A stretch of DNA of 64,000 nt from Bacteroidales bacterium (GCA_003249955.1 QKHS01000081.1:1-64000), one strand, 5' to 3'; numbered from the stretch's first letter, positions 52,455-62,336 are shown. Numbers and translations: made by a program. Notes: a model not told the origin generated them from the sequence alone.

Positions 52455-54755
52455 ATGAAAAAGCAAGTTTTACTTTTACTCGTATTAATGTTTGGCTTTC
52501 TGACGGTTTTTTCGCAGGAAGAAAGAGCATTTCACTTTACCCCTGACACGACTTACCTGCCGGATGGTTCGGGAGTAAGTTACACAACAACAATTATGGT
52601 TGACGGTTATGTTGCCGGGCAAACACTGAACTCGCTAAACGAATTTCTGGGAATATGTGTTAATATGGAACATTCATATCTGGGTGATTTAACTATTTCG
52701 TTGTCTTGTCCTGATAATACAACGGTAATCCTTGAGAATCAGGGTGGCGGCGGAACAAATTTAGGAATTCCTCTTCAGGGAGATGGTGATGGTCCCGGTG
52801 CAGGTTATGACTATTGCTGGAACAGTAATCCTGAATATGGGGTAATGAGCAGTGAAGCCAGTAGCTTCACAACATTACCGGCAGGTTCTTACACTTCATT
52901 TGAACCATTCAGCAATTTTTTAGGATGTCCTTTAAACGGGCCATGGACAATTGTTGTTACCGACCATCTGGCCATTGACGATGGTTATATTTTTAACTGG
53001 GGAATTAATTTCGCTGCAAATCCAGGCTGTTTCACAATGCTTACAGGCCGTATTTATGCTGACATGAATTCCAACGGCATTTTTGACGAAACAGACTTCC
53101 CTTTACCGGGAATTACACTGCAGGCTGACCCGGGTCCTTATTACGGCATTACAGATTCTAACGGTTATTACCGTATATGGGTTAATCAGGGAATTTATTC
53201 GGTTCATCAGGTTGGTGTTGAATTACCATGGGAACAATCCTACCCTGCAAGTCCGGACTATCATGTTGTAAATGTGCTTACAGACGAATATGATACAATT
53301 CCTGACCTTGATTTTATTAATATTGCAAATTCTTACTGCCCCGATTTAAGTGTTGACGTTGTTTTGGGAAGTCTTGGAATATGTTCTTACCCTACAATTC
53401 ATGTAAGTTACGAAAATAACGGAACCATAGCCTCTGACAACACAACCATAGCCGTTGAACTGGACGAAAATCTGACATATCAATCAGGAGGAAATCTCAT
53501 TTCCCAGGTTGGAAATATTCTCACTTTTAACGTTGGAACAGTCGGCATTGGACAATCCGGACATTTTACGATTACTGCTCAATATTCGTGCGATCCCGAT
53601 CTGGCAGGTGCGACAGCGTGTGTATCTGCACACATTTATCCCGACGATCCTTGCGAAGAAGTGAGTGAAGAATGGGACCGCTCTTCAGTGTCTGTAGATG
53701 GAGAATGTGTTGGTGACATGCAGGTTTGCTTTACAATAACAAATACAGGAGAGCCGGGTGAAGGTGACATGGACGGAACTTCCGAATACAGAATATATGA
53801 AGACAATGTTCTGGTTTATACAGGAAGTTTTCAGATTGCCGGCGGAGATTACCTCGACATTTGCTGGCCTGCTACAGGAACAACAATCAGGCTCGAGGCC
53901 GATCAACGACCTTTCCATCCCGGCAACAGCCATCCTCAGGAAAGTGTAGAGAACTGCGGAAGCCCGGAAAATTCCCAGGGACAAATTATGGTTGTTCCTC
54001 AGGATGATGAAGACGAATTTGTAGAAATAGATTGCCAGGTGGTTCTTGCTTCTTACGACCCCAACGACAAAGCTGTTGTTCCTGAGGGACTTTTCACTCA
54101 GCATTTTATTGACACTACAGATGTACTCGAGTACACAATAAGATTCCAGAACACAGGAACAGCCCCGGCTACCAACATTATTGTAACAGATACAATTTCT
54201 GAATTCCTTGACGTTTCCAAATTCCACCACATGAGTTCAAGTCACCCATGTACTGTGGATATTCTTTACTCAAATATTGTTCGCTGGACTTTTACAAACA
54301 TTATGCTGGCAGACAGCACAAACAACGAACCTGAAAGCCATGGTTACATCAAATTCAAAATTAATCAGGTTCCGGGAAATAATTTCGGGGATTTAATAAC
54401 AAATAATGCGGCTATTTTCTTCGACTACAATTTACCGGTAATTACCAATACAGTATTTAATACTATAGGAAAAATGGGAGATATCACCTCTCCTGCCCCT
54501 GTAATTTATTCTGCCAACCGAAAAGTAAATGTTTATCCTAATCCCGGCAATTCTTTTGTATCGTTCGAAGTTAACTCTGACAATTACGATATAGAGATAG
54601 TAAATTTATCAGGCCAGAAAGTAAGAAGTATAACAGGCATTTCCAGTCCGGTTTATACAATGCAAAGAAGCGGAATGGCAAACGGAATATATTTCTACTC
54701 AATTACCGACAGTAAAGGTAAAATTGCCTCAGGAAAGTTGATTTTTGAGGAATAA
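52455..54755 (+). CDS. T9SS-secreted protein with P-domain-like and repeat domains (type A sorting)
   Basis: A 766-residue exported protein. The signal peptide ends LTVFS|QEER; an in-frame ATG 10 codons upstream is less likely as start. Residues about 40-195 form a proprotein-convertase P-domain-like jelly roll (YLGDLTISLSCPDN, NGPWTIVVTDH). Then an SdrD/Cna-B-like repeat (GRIYADMNSNGIFDETD), two or more DUF11-like bacterial repeats, the SYDPNDKAVVPEG segment and an FQNTGTAPATNIIVTDTI beta-sandwich. The last 75 residues are a type A T9SS sorting domain (VYPNPGNSFVSFE to SGKLIFEE). It should be exported by T9SS and left on the surface. No catalytic domain is visible, so it may be an adhesive or scaffold protein. 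Confidence 0.92.
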   Translation: MKKQVLLLLVLMFGFLTVFSQEERAFHFTPDTTYLPDGSGVSYTTTIMVDGYVAGQTLNSLNEFLGICVNMEHSYLGDLTISLSCPDNTTVILENQGGGGTNLGIPLQGDGDGPGAGYDYCWNSNPEYGVMSSEASSFTTLPAGSYTSFEPFSNFLGCPLNGPWTIVVTDHLAIDDGYIFNWGINFAANPGCFTMLTGRIYADMNSNGIFDETDFPLPGITLQADPGPYYGITDSNGYYRIWVNQGIYSVHQVGVELPWEQSYPASPDYHVVNVLTDEYDTIPDLDFINIANSYCPDLSVDVVLGSLGICSYPTIHVSYENNGTIASDNTTIAVELDENLTYQSGGNLISQVGNILTFNVGTVGIGQSGHFTITAQYSCDPDLAGATACVSAHIYPDDPCEEVSEEWDRSSVSVDGECVGDMQVCFTITNTGEPGEGDMDGTSEYRIYEDNVLVYTGSFQIAGGDYLDICWPATGTTIRLEADQRPFHPGNSHPQESVENCGSPENSQGQIMVVPQDDEDEFVEIDCQVVLASYDPNDKAVVPEGLFTQHFIDTTDVLEYTIRFQNTGTAPATNIIVTDTISEFLDVSKFHHMSSSHPCTVDILYSNIVRWTFTNIMLADSTNNEPESHGYIKFKINQVPGNNFGDLITNNAAIFFDYNLPVITNTVFNTIGKMGDITSPAPVIYSANRKVNVYPNPGNSFVSFEVNSDNYDIEIVNLSGQKVRSITGISSPVYTMQRSGMANGIYFYSITDSKGKIASGKLIFEE

Positions 54756-54776
54756 GAAAAATTTGATAATTCCAAT

Positions 54777-54810
54777 AAAAAAAGCAGGCATCTTGTGACC
54801 TGCTTTTTTT
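54777..54810. terminator. Bidirectional terminator between convergent genes
   Basis: AAAAAAAGCAGG and CCTGCTTTTTTT pair perfectly around a 10-base loop. It lies between the T9SS gene and the converging S41 peptidase gene and can stop transcription from both sides. Confidence 0.85.
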
Positions 54811-54825
54811 ATTTCATTTATAATT

Positions 54826-57051
54826 TTAATTTTTATTTATAATTTCAATTGCTTTTTCCAGAAGTTCATCCCGGCCCTCTTTTATCCCGTTTATAGTAGG
54901 TTTAACTTCAATATCAGGCACAATGCCTGTTCTTTGTGTTTCTGTACCATCAGGATAATAAATACCTATTCCGCTAATCATAGTACGAATTCCTCCCGGC
55001 AAATAAATTTCCGAGACATCTCCGTCTGCTCCGGCAGTTGTTGAGCCTATAACAGTTGCATTAGGATGTGTACGATATGCCATTGTATGAAATTCTGCGG
55101 AACTTTGAGTAACTTCATTTACAATAATTACAACTTTACCTTTGTAGTAGTTTTTATTTTCACTTCCTGCTTTATTAGGGTTTCCGAATTTAAAAAGACC
55201 CGGACTATCGTAACCTGTAGAAGTAAACTTTACAAAATCAGTTGGTTCCGGTAATAAATAATTGCTTAATTTGTAAATAATAAACTCTGACGGATAGTTT
55301 CTTACATCTATTATCAAACCTTTTGTATTTTCAATATATTTCCATAATTCAGGTAAATATTTGCTTTTAACTGTTCCATTATTGAGGTAGGCAATATCAT
55401 CATTTATCAATTTGAAGCATGTGTCATTATTCTTATAACTACGATAAATATCTATTTCATTTAAAGAATAAGTTTTTAAAATTGCATTGTATTCCTTTCC
55501 TTCCCGGGTAAACTCAACATTAATTGAAGAATCATTTGACCTTAAAATGTTTCTTGCCAGATTTCTCAATTGAGTCGGATAGTTCGATGCCGGAGTATAT
55601 TTAAGGTTTTCGGAAATAATATCTTCCGGTGATTTATCATTTATCATTGTTATTATATCTCCTTTTTGCAAACCTGTTTCTTTAGCATATGCTTCATTAT
55701 AAAAACCTGTAACCACAGGCTTATTTTCAATAATTTTTATTTCAGCAGCACTGTATTTTTTTCCAAAAAAACTATACAAGGCGCCACCACCACCCCAAAC
55801 ATTTGCATGAGTATCATGTATTCTTGCTATAAGCTCCAGCACTACAAGCTGATATTCCGTTTCGTTCCCCGCATAAACAAACTTTGGAATAAATTCCTCA
55901 AGTACTGTTTTCCAGTCTTCGCCTATAAGATTTTTGTAAGGGAAAAGATACTGAATTATATTCCAGTAACGATATAAGGACAGAATCCTGAATCCATCAT
56001 CAGGATACACCATATCTGAGTATGCTTTCTCATTTGTAAATTCAGGGTTATTTATAAAAAGAGCTAATCCAAAATAGAAATTGCTGTTATCACGCTTTGC
56101 TCTTCTAACTTTTTCCAGTGACGATACCAGATCTGATGAAAAATCTGAGCTTTTAATCCAGTCCAAATCCGGTTTTATCTTTACATAGTCAGTATCGGCC
56201 AGCTTTTTTTGGTTTTCTTTAAACTTTCCAAAACTGTTAATCCAACTAACCAAAATTTTGTCTCTTTCGTCAACTGTACTTACATTAAGAATTTTTGGAA
56301 GGATTCTGAAGAGTTCATAATCCCAGTTAAATTCTCCTTTAGCAATGTTTGGATGATAGTATTTAAGGAATCCCCATATCAAACCAAGAGTTTTAATATT
56401 TTCTATCTGAAAATCAGTAAGAGAATCTATTTTTATTGCAGAACCATTGTCAAATTCCATGTCCTGAAATGGCGCACTATTCTGTTCATAAATCTTTGCT
56501 TCTGTAATATCATTACTATCAATGGTAATTTTAAGATCATCCATCCAGATTTTTCCTTTTCCTGCCAATAATCCGCCAAAATATATCTGCTCAGATTTTT
56601 CCGGCTTCATTTTTAACGTAATCGAAAACTGAGTCCAGTCGTTTGTTCCTGACACATTTTTCCCGCTCATATTACTGAAAGCTACGCCAGGATCTATTCT
56701 CATCCAGAGTCCGGCATATCCTTCTGATACATTTTCGGTTTTAATATAGCCGGAAAGAGTTATATTCTTTCCTTCGTAAATATGTGGTAATTTAGCAGTC
56801 CATGACATAAATGTAACATCTCCTTCAACATATTCAATTGAAACAGAATATTTCCCGCTTTTTACTATAAGAGAATCTACTGATTTTTTGTAATTGTTAG
56901 TTGTATTATTGTTCCAACCCACAGGAACACCGTTTTCAATTTGTTCAAAATCAAGATTTAAACTGAATTCAGACCTAACATTATTTTGTGCAAATAAGCC
57001 ATAAAAAGGAATAATTGAGTTAAGTAAAAAACAAAAAAATATTTTTCTCAT
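54826..57051 (-). CDS. S41 family peptidase with N-terminal carbohydrate-binding-like domain
   Basis: A 741-residue exported serine protease of the C-terminal-processing (S41) class. The signal peptide ends YGLFA|QNNV. Residues about 30-175 are a beta-sandwich resembling carbohydrate-binding modules (LDFEQIENGVPVGW, LSGYIKTENVSEGYAGLWMRID). A helical N-terminal S41 part follows, then a PDZ-like segment (KETGLQKGDIITMINDKSP) and the S41 core with the catalytic Ser in VTQSSAEFHTMAY and a GSTTAGADG segment. Substrate is unknown. The gene is leftward and shares a terminator with the T9SS protein, so it is a separate unit. Confidence 0.9.
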   Translation of the reverse strand: MRKIFFCFLLNSIIPFYGLFAQNNVRSEFSLNLDFEQIENGVPVGWNNNTTNNYKKSVDSLIVKSGKYSVSIEYVEGDVTFMSWTAKLPHIYEGKNITLSGYIKTENVSEGYAGLWMRIDPGVAFSNMSGKNVSGTNDWTQFSITLKMKPEKSEQIYFGGLLAGKGKIWMDDLKITIDSNDITEAKIYEQNSAPFQDMEFDNGSAIKIDSLTDFQIENIKTLGLIWGFLKYYHPNIAKGEFNWDYELFRILPKILNVSTVDERDKILVSWINSFGKFKENQKKLADTDYVKIKPDLDWIKSSDFSSDLVSSLEKVRRAKRDNSNFYFGLALFINNPEFTNEKAYSDMVYPDDGFRILSLYRYWNIIQYLFPYKNLIGEDWKTVLEEFIPKFVYAGNETEYQLVVLELIARIHDTHANVWGGGGALYSFFGKKYSAAEIKIIENKPVVTGFYNEAYAKETGLQKGDIITMINDKSPEDIISENLKYTPASNYPTQLRNLARNILRSNDSSINVEFTREGKEYNAILKTYSLNEIDIYRSYKNNDTCFKLINDDIAYLNNGTVKSKYLPELWKYIENTKGLIIDVRNYPSEFIIYKLSNYLLPEPTDFVKFTSTGYDSPGLFKFGNPNKAGSENKNYYKGKVVIIVNEVTQSSAEFHTMAYRTHPNATVIGSTTAGADGDVSEIYLPGGIRTMISGIGIYYPDGTETQRTGIVPDIEVKPTINGIKEGRDELLEKAIEIINKN

Positions 57052-57149
57052 AAAGTGCTGTGTTTGTAAACTAAATAAAATTCAAACATTTTAATTTAGC
57101 AGGAAAAATACAAAATTTACAATACAGGTGCAATTTTAATTAAGTATTT

Positions 57150-58280
57150 TCATCGCCCTCTCATAATCCTGTAGCCCAGATTAAATTCGAGATATTCGGC
57201 AAGCATAAAGTTTACAGACCTTACTGCAACTCCCAATGAAAAGTTTTGTGTAAAGTAATACTTCACCCCCAGCCTCTGGTAAAGTTGTTTAAAGTTTCCA
57301 TATTTATAAGAGACGGCATAAATACCTATTCCTCCGGTCAGGTTAAGATTCCCGATAATAAGTTCCGGCTGATAAATAAGTCCGGCTGTAAGATTATTCC
57401 ACCCCACAGGTCCTGGAGTCCCGTCATTATTTGCAGTTAGCCCCCACCAGAAATTCAGATCAACTCCCGGACCGGACCGAAATGCATTTGAATGCTGTAC
57501 AGAGTAATAAATTCCTAATCCCCCGATAGCAAAATAATTTGTGTCCAGTTCATGTTCGTTCAACTGGTGATCTCCATACTCAATCATAAAAATAATGTCA
57601 TTGCTGCGATCCAAACGCCCTGGTGATTTGGTTGACCTTACATCAGGCCGGCCTGCAGGGTATAATTTCAACTCTACGGATGGAGAATAAAGGTTAAGCC
57701 CCCGGTTAGGACGTTCAAACCCACCGTTCGAGAAATGTGTAAAACAAAATCCGGCTCCTATGTCCATAAAGGAAGTTACTGGATAAGTAATATTTAATCC
57801 GGTATTGAGATAAACAGTCAAACCTGAACCTATTGCAAGATTCATAGGGTTACTTACAGGATCGTAATGGTTCCAGTGCCAGGCTATACCGAATTCAAAA
57901 TCGGAGTAAACTTCCAGTTTCTTTAATCTTAACGCCGGAATTCCCAGAAACCCGAAAACAGAATACGGATTGCCAATTTCACTTGTATTAAAATCCCCAT
58001 AATAAAAACCGACTCCGTAATACGGACTTTTGTAAACCTTTTGCCAATCGGTGTAACCGGGATTCTGCCAAAATATTTTTGCCGTTACCGATTTGTATCG
58101 GTCTATAGGTAACCCGGAAAGATTTTCACCACGCACAAAATCATTGGTTGGAATCACAGTTCCGTCACAAAAATTAAAACTTAATCCGGGATATTGTTTA
58201 TTTCTAAAAATCCGGCCTTCGCTTTGAGAAAATGATAAAATGCTGATGAGTAGCAGAATAAAAAACAGGGAGCTTTTCAT
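57150..58280 (-). CDS. PagL-like lipid A 3-O-deacylase (acyloxyacyl hydrolase)
   Basis: A 376-residue outer-membrane beta-barrel-type protein. The signal peptide ends ILSFS|QSEG. The PagL signature is present as THFSNGG followed by PNRGLN, which keeps the His-x-Ser-Asn catalytic core, where PagL removes the 3-O acyl chain from lipid A. Alternating aromatic and glycine-rich strands (FEFGIAWHW, SLGVAVRSV) fit a barrel. The protein is about twice the size of PagL itself, so it may carry extra strands or an N-terminal part. A PAS-LuxR regulator gene lies just upstream in the same direction. lpxB is elsewhere in the window. Confidence 0.85.
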   Translation of the reverse strand: MKSSLFFILLLISILSFSQSEGRIFRNKQYPGLSFNFCDGTVIPTNDFVRGENLSGLPIDRYKSVTAKIFWQNPGYTDWQKVYKSPYYGVGFYYGDFNTSEIGNPYSVFGFLGIPALRLKKLEVYSDFEFGIAWHWNHYDPVSNPMNLAIGSGLTVYLNTGLNITYPVTSFMDIGAGFCFTHFSNGGFERPNRGLNLYSPSVELKLYPAGRPDVRSTKSPGRLDRSNDIIFMIEYGDHQLNEHELDTNYFAIGGLGIYYSVQHSNAFRSGPGVDLNFWWGLTANNDGTPGPVGWNNLTAGLIYQPELIIGNLNLTGGIGIYAVSYKYGNFKQLYQRLGVKYYFTQNFSLGVAVRSVNFMLAEYLEFNLGYRIMRGR

Positions 58281-58371
58281 AAGCTAAGAATTATAATAGT
58301 GATATTCTGCAAAAGTATAGCAGTTAACAGTCTTTGTAAATACTGATTAATCAGTATATTGATGTGAATAA

Positions 58372-59163
58372 TTATAACAATCCCAAACCTGATGCATAAG
58401 AAATTGCTTCAATTGAATTATTAGCTCCAAGTTTGTCCAGTATCTTCTGTCGGTGCGTGTTTACAGTATGAAGACTTATTGAAAGTTTATCAGAAATTTC
58501 TTTACTGAGCAAACCTTCTTTTACCAGCTTAAGAATTTCCGTTTCCCGCAAAGTAAGTTCCGGTTTTTGAAATTCTTTTCTTATACCGGCATTTTTTCCA
58601 AAGTTTATAGTCTTTCCGGTTTTAAAGTTCAACAACTGGCTGTTTAAACCTTCTTCAGATTTCTGGTCAGGAGAAATATCTATAATTCCTAAAGACAACC
58701 AAAGATTTCCTGAAATATCCAGTTCCAATATCTGATGCTGTTCTATTACCCTGAGATATTTATCTTCCGAATTTAATATCCTGAACTCATTTACAAGTTT
58801 ATAGTTTGTTTTTTCTTCCGAGGAAAAGCGATAAAATAACTTTAATAATGATATCCCGTTTTCGGTTAATGCAATAAAGTCATCCGGATGAATTTTTGAA
58901 TCAATAAAGTCCTTTTCCCGCTTGTCAATAAAACCTGACTCATAACCAAGAAAACGGCAAAAATTGTCAGAATAATAAATATGTTCTTTTTTATAATGAT
59001 CGAAAACACTGATGCTGCTGTTCCCTATTACAGAAAGCTGTTGCAACATAGTTTTATGTTTCTCCGCAACAGAATAATCCAGCAGTTTTTCATCAAAAAT
59101 CTGAGCATTCAGAAGATCTCTGTAAAGTTCGGTTAATTCAATATATTTTTTGCTGTTTTCCAA
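58372..59163 (-). CDS. PAS-domain LuxR-type transcriptional regulator
   Basis: A 263-residue regulator. Residues about 50-165 form a PAS-like sensory domain (NFCRFLGYESGFID, IHPDDF, LWLSLGIIDIS). Residues about 195-260 are a LuxR/GerE helix-turn-helix (LTLRETEILKLVKEGLLSKEISDKL). No receiver domain is present, so the signal is probably sensed directly or through the PAS fold. It runs in the same direction as, and upstream of, the PagL-like gene. It may control that gene or the MscS channel to its right, but nothing in the sequence proves this. Confidence 0.9.
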   Translation of the reverse strand: MENSKKYIELTELYRDLLNAQIFDEKLLDYSVAEKHKTMLQQLSVIGNSSISVFDHYKKEHIYYSDNFCRFLGYESGFIDKREKDFIDSKIHPDDFIALTENGISLLKLFYRFSSEEKTNYKLVNEFRILNSEDKYLRVIEQHQILELDISGNLWLSLGIIDISPDQKSEEGLNSQLLNFKTGKTINFGKNAGIRKEFQKPELTLRETEILKLVKEGLLSKEISDKLSISLHTVNTHRQKILDKLGANNSIEAISYASGLGLL

Positions 59164-59225
59164 AAGCCAACCGCATTAGTTAAATACATGTAAAAATAGC
59201 TAAAAACTTTCATTCCGTGTTGATG

Positions 59226-60497
59226 TCAGTTTTTATTTCCGATACTCTTTCTGAAATCTTCCCCCGTAGGATTTTGGAAAACTCTCAGTTCAAATTCAGG
59301 AATAATCGCTAATACATGATCAAATATATCTGATTGTACAGCTTCGAATTCTACCCATGGTTTTATTTTGCTGAATCCGTAAATTTCCATAGGAATACCG
59401 TTTTCAGTAGGTTCAAGTTGTCTTACCAGAATTGTCATATCTGTATTGATCTTTTCATTCTGTTTTAAATATTGATCCAGATATTTTCTGAACACTCCGA
59501 TATTTGTCATTCTTAAGCCGTTTACAACAATGCTGGTATCTGCATTAAGTGTTTTGTTGTATTTATTAATTTCTTCTGATTTTGAAGGGATATAATCTTT
59601 CAGCAAATAAAATTTTGAAAGTTTTTCGAGTAATTCAGGAGAACAGAACTTAACACTGTTCATATCAATTTTTACAGACCTTTTTATTCTTCTTCCTCCG
59701 GACTCTTCCATACCGCGCCAGTTGTTAAAAGTCTCGGTTACCAGGGCATATGTAGGAATTGTGGATATAGTATTGTCCCAATTCTGCACTTTTACCGTAT
59801 TAAGACTAACCTCAGTTACTGTGCCATCTGCATTACGTGCAGGCATAGAAATCCAGTCTCCTATCCTGACCATATCATTTGTAGTTAATTGTATTCCTCC
59901 TACAAGGCCAAGAATTGAATCTTTAAAGATTAAAAGAAGTACTGCCGTCATAGCACCTAATCCTGTTATAAAATAACCGACTTCTTTGTTCAATAAAATA
60001 GACAATGCCGAAATTGCTGCAATAATGAATGCTATTATTTTTACAACCTGAATATAGCTTTTAATGCTTGTTCCTTTTTTCTCTCCTATGGTAACATCAT
60101 ATATTTCGTTAAGCCCGTTCAGGAATGCATTTAAAACCATAGTTAAAACTACAACAAGATAAATCATTGCTGCTTTTTTAATTAATACCACAATAAATTG
60201 CGAGTCCGGAAAAGCAATATTTATTGAATAATAAATAATAATAATGGGTACTATCCGTGAAAATCTGTGAAAAACTTTTTTCTTGACTAAAATATCATCC
60301 CAGGTTGTATGTGTCCTTCGGACAACCTTTTTTATTATTGCAAGAAGCACTTTTTTCGTGATAAAATCAGCTAAAAAGCTTACGGCCAGAATACCGGTTA
60401 TAATAATTATTACACAAAGAACTTCTGAAAAACTGCCTTTGATTCCTATTGTATTGAGCCAGGCCTCCAAATTGGGACTAATATTTTCTCCTGTCAT
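59226..60497 (-). CDS. MscS-family mechanosensitive ion channel
   Basis: A 423-residue small-conductance mechanosensitive channel of the YbdG-like subfamily. There are about five predicted membrane helices in the first 200 residues, then the conserved pore-lining helix and beta domain: FKDSILGLVGGIQLTTNDMVRIGDWI, VQNWDNTISTIPTYALVTE, NWRGMEESGGRRIKRS. The C-terminal part ends LPEFELRVFQNPTGEDFRK-like. Such channels vent solutes on hypo-osmotic shock. The divergent M64 gene starts 53 bases to its right, so the short gap carries both promoters. Confidence 0.93.
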   Translation of the reverse strand: MTGENISPNLEAWLNTIGIKGSFSEVLCVIIIITGILAVSFLADFITKKVLLAIIKKVVRRTHTTWDDILVKKKVFHRFSRIVPIIIIYYSINIAFPDSQFIVVLIKKAAMIYLVVVLTMVLNAFLNGLNEIYDVTIGEKKGTSIKSYIQVVKIIAFIIAAISALSILLNKEVGYFITGLGAMTAVLLLIFKDSILGLVGGIQLTTNDMVRIGDWISMPARNADGTVTEVSLNTVKVQNWDNTISTIPTYALVTETFNNWRGMEESGGRRIKRSVKIDMNSVKFCSPELLEKLSKFYLLKDYIPSKSEEINKYNKTLNADTSIVVNGLRMTNIGVFRKYLDQYLKQNEKINTDMTILVRQLEPTENGIPMEIYGFSKIKPWVEFEAVQSDIFDHVLAIIPEFELRVFQNPTGEDFRKSIGNKN

Positions 60498-60517
60498 GAT
60501 AATAAAATTAATTGTAC

Positions 60518-60525
60518 TACTTTTG
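60518..60525 (+). promoter_or_regulatory. TAnnTTTG promoter -7 element
   Basis: TACTTTTG matches the consensus exactly, 25 bases before the ATG at 60551. Confidence 0.5.
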
Positions 60526-60550
60526 TAAAGTAATCATTAAAGATTTAGAA

Positions 60551-61840
60551 ATGAAAGCAGTTTTTAAAATTTTTTTCAATAGTGTATTGTTAGCACTGTT
60601 AAGTATAACATCATTTTCACAAGTAAACTATGATGATTTTTTCACATCAGGAACATTAAGAATAGACTATTATCATACCGGCACTGACAAAACCCAGCAG
60701 ATATTATTTAAAGAATTGCGAAAAGAACCTTATTGGGGAGGTTCCAGAACCCACCTTATTGATAAGTTCGGTTACGGAAATTACATGGTTAAAGTTGTTG
60801 ATACCAAATCTGAAAAAATAATTTTCAGTTATAATTTTTGTTCTTTGTTTGAGGAATGGCAGTTTACAGAAGAGGCAAAACTCACTAATAAAGGTTTTCC
60901 TGAATCGCTTATTGTTCCTTTTCCGAAAAACGAGGTTCGAATTGAGCTTTACAGCAGAGTGTTCGAAGACAACAGTTTCGGAAAAATATACGAGCTTGTT
61001 GTAAAACCTGATGATGTTTTTATTAATACAGAAAAAACGGTAAATACCGAAGTCAGGAAAATACACTACGTTGCAGAACCGGATAAAGCTCTTGATCTTG
61101 TTTTTATAGGAGATGGTTATACCAAACCAGAACTAAACGAATTTTATGCTGAAGTAAACTCAACTGCTGAGTTTCTGTTTTCTATAGCTCCTTTTAAAGA
61201 TCTTAAGGATAAAATAAACATCTGGGCAGTAGGTGCCGTTTCAGCAGAAAGCGGTACTGATGTTCCGCAGAACGGCATATGGAAATCAACAGCAATGAAT
61301 TGCAACTTTGATACTTTTGGCAGCGACAGATATCTCACATCATCTGACTTTCATTCGATACGCAATTATGCCGGGCTTGTTCCGTGTGATCAGATTTGTA
61401 TTCTTGTTAATACCGATGTTTATGGCGGCGGCGGAATATATAATTTCTGGAATATCACAAGTTCAAAGAACGAGTATCGCAATGAGGTTTTCGCCCATGA
61501 ACTCGGACATTCGTTAGGGGCTTTGGGTGATGAATATTATGATTCTGAGGTTTCTACCGAAGATATATACAATAAAAAAACAGAACCTTATCAGGCAAAT
61601 CTTACTACACTTGTAAATTTTGAAATTAAATGGAAAGATTTAGTCTCTGAAAACACAAAAATCCCTACAGATGTTAATGCCGGCAATGTTAATGTTGTCG
61701 GGGCTTACGAAGGCGGAGGCTATCAGACAAAAGGAATTTACAGGCCTTATATCAATTGCAGGATGAAAGCTTTAGGCTATGAGTTTTGCCCTGTTTGCCA
61801 AAGAACGCTTACCGATGTAATTAAATACCTGAGCGAATAA
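60551..61840 (+). CDS. Secreted M64 (IgA peptidase-like) zinc metallopeptidase
   Basis: A 429-residue exported metalloprotease. An upstream in-frame ATG (60512) would overlap the promoter, so ATG 60551 at the signal peptide is chosen; cleavage is expected at SITSFS|QVNY. The N-terminal half (about 20-170) is an M64 N-terminal beta domain (EVRIELYSRVF, then KIYELVVKPDD). The catalytic domain has DLVFIGDGYTKPE and the zinc motif HELGHSLGALGDE near residue 316. It ends in a cysteine pair (CPVC). M64 enzymes were first found as IgA-cleaving proteases of Clostridium, but in Bacteroidota the natural substrates are unknown. Confidence 0.93.
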   Translation: MKAVFKIFFNSVLLALLSITSFSQVNYDDFFTSGTLRIDYYHTGTDKTQQILFKELRKEPYWGGSRTHLIDKFGYGNYMVKVVDTKSEKIIFSYNFCSLFEEWQFTEEAKLTNKGFPESLIVPFPKNEVRIELYSRVFEDNSFGKIYELVVKPDDVFINTEKTVNTEVRKIHYVAEPDKALDLVFIGDGYTKPELNEFYAEVNSTAEFLFSIAPFKDLKDKINIWAVGAVSAESGTDVPQNGIWKSTAMNCNFDTFGSDRYLTSSDFHSIRNYAGLVPCDQICILVNTDVYGGGGIYNFWNITSSKNEYRNEVFAHELGHSLGALGDEYYDSEVSTEDIYNKKTEPYQANLTTLVNFEIKWKDLVSENTKIPTDVNAGNVNVVGAYEGGGYQTKGIYRPYINCRMKALGYEFCPVCQRTLTDVIKYLSE

Positions 61841-61919
61841 ATATTTACAATTTTCTCTACAAATAATAAACACAAATAACATTTATAGTTGATACAATTA
61901 TATCCTTAGAATAAAATAT

Positions 61920-61927
61920 TATTTTTG
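61920..61927 (+). promoter_or_regulatory. TAnnTTTG promoter -7 element
   Basis: TATTTTTG matches the consensus exactly, 16 bases before the ATG at 61944. Confidence 0.5.
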
Positions 61928-61943
61928 TCAAAACTTTTAATTT

Positions 61944-62315
61944 ATGAAAATCGCAATACCAGCAACAAAGGACAATCAGGTTGACGGACACTTCGGTCAC
62001 TGTGATTATTATCAGATTTATACTGTTTCGGAAACAAAAGAGATTACAGGAATGCAAACCATGGAAGCTCCATGTACATGCGGATGCAAATCTAACATAG
62101 CCTCTACCCTTTCTGATATGGGTGTTACAGTTATGCTTGCCGGTGGTATTGGTGCCGGGGCAATAAACGTTTTAAACAGCGCAGGTATTGAAGTTATTCG
62201 CGGGTGTTCAGGAAATACAGAAACACTTGTAAATGACTTTGTAAACGGAAAAATAAGTGATAACGGTAGTACATGTAATCATCATCATGGCCACGGAGAG
62301 AATTGTAATCACTAA
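61944..62315 (+). CDS. NifX/NifB-like (Fe-Mo cofactor biosynthesis family) protein with Cys- and His-rich parts
   Basis: The 123-residue product has the dinitrogenase iron-molybdenum cofactor biosynthesis fold (MKIAIPATKDNQVDGHFGHCDYY). A loop carries the CTCGCK motif (Cys44, Cys46, Cys48), and the tail is CNHHHGHGENCNH. Stand-alone members of this family bind iron-sulfur or metal clusters and are found in many anaerobes that do not fix nitrogen, so nitrogen fixation is not implied. It is 21 bases before the MBOAT gene and may share its transcript. Confidence 0.9.
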   Translation: MKIAIPATKDNQVDGHFGHCDYYQIYTVSETKEITGMQTMEAPCTCGCKSNIASTLSDMGVTVMLAGGIGAGAINVLNSAGIEVIRGCSGNTETLVNDFVNGKISDNGSTCNHHHGHGENCNH

Positions 62316-62336
62316 ATTCCTGTAAAAAGCAGACAA

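Noticed and set aside
61944-62315. Nitrogen-fixation gene interpretation of the NifX-like protein
   Set aside because: No nifHDK, nifB or other nif genes are present, and stand-alone members are common in non-fixing anaerobes.
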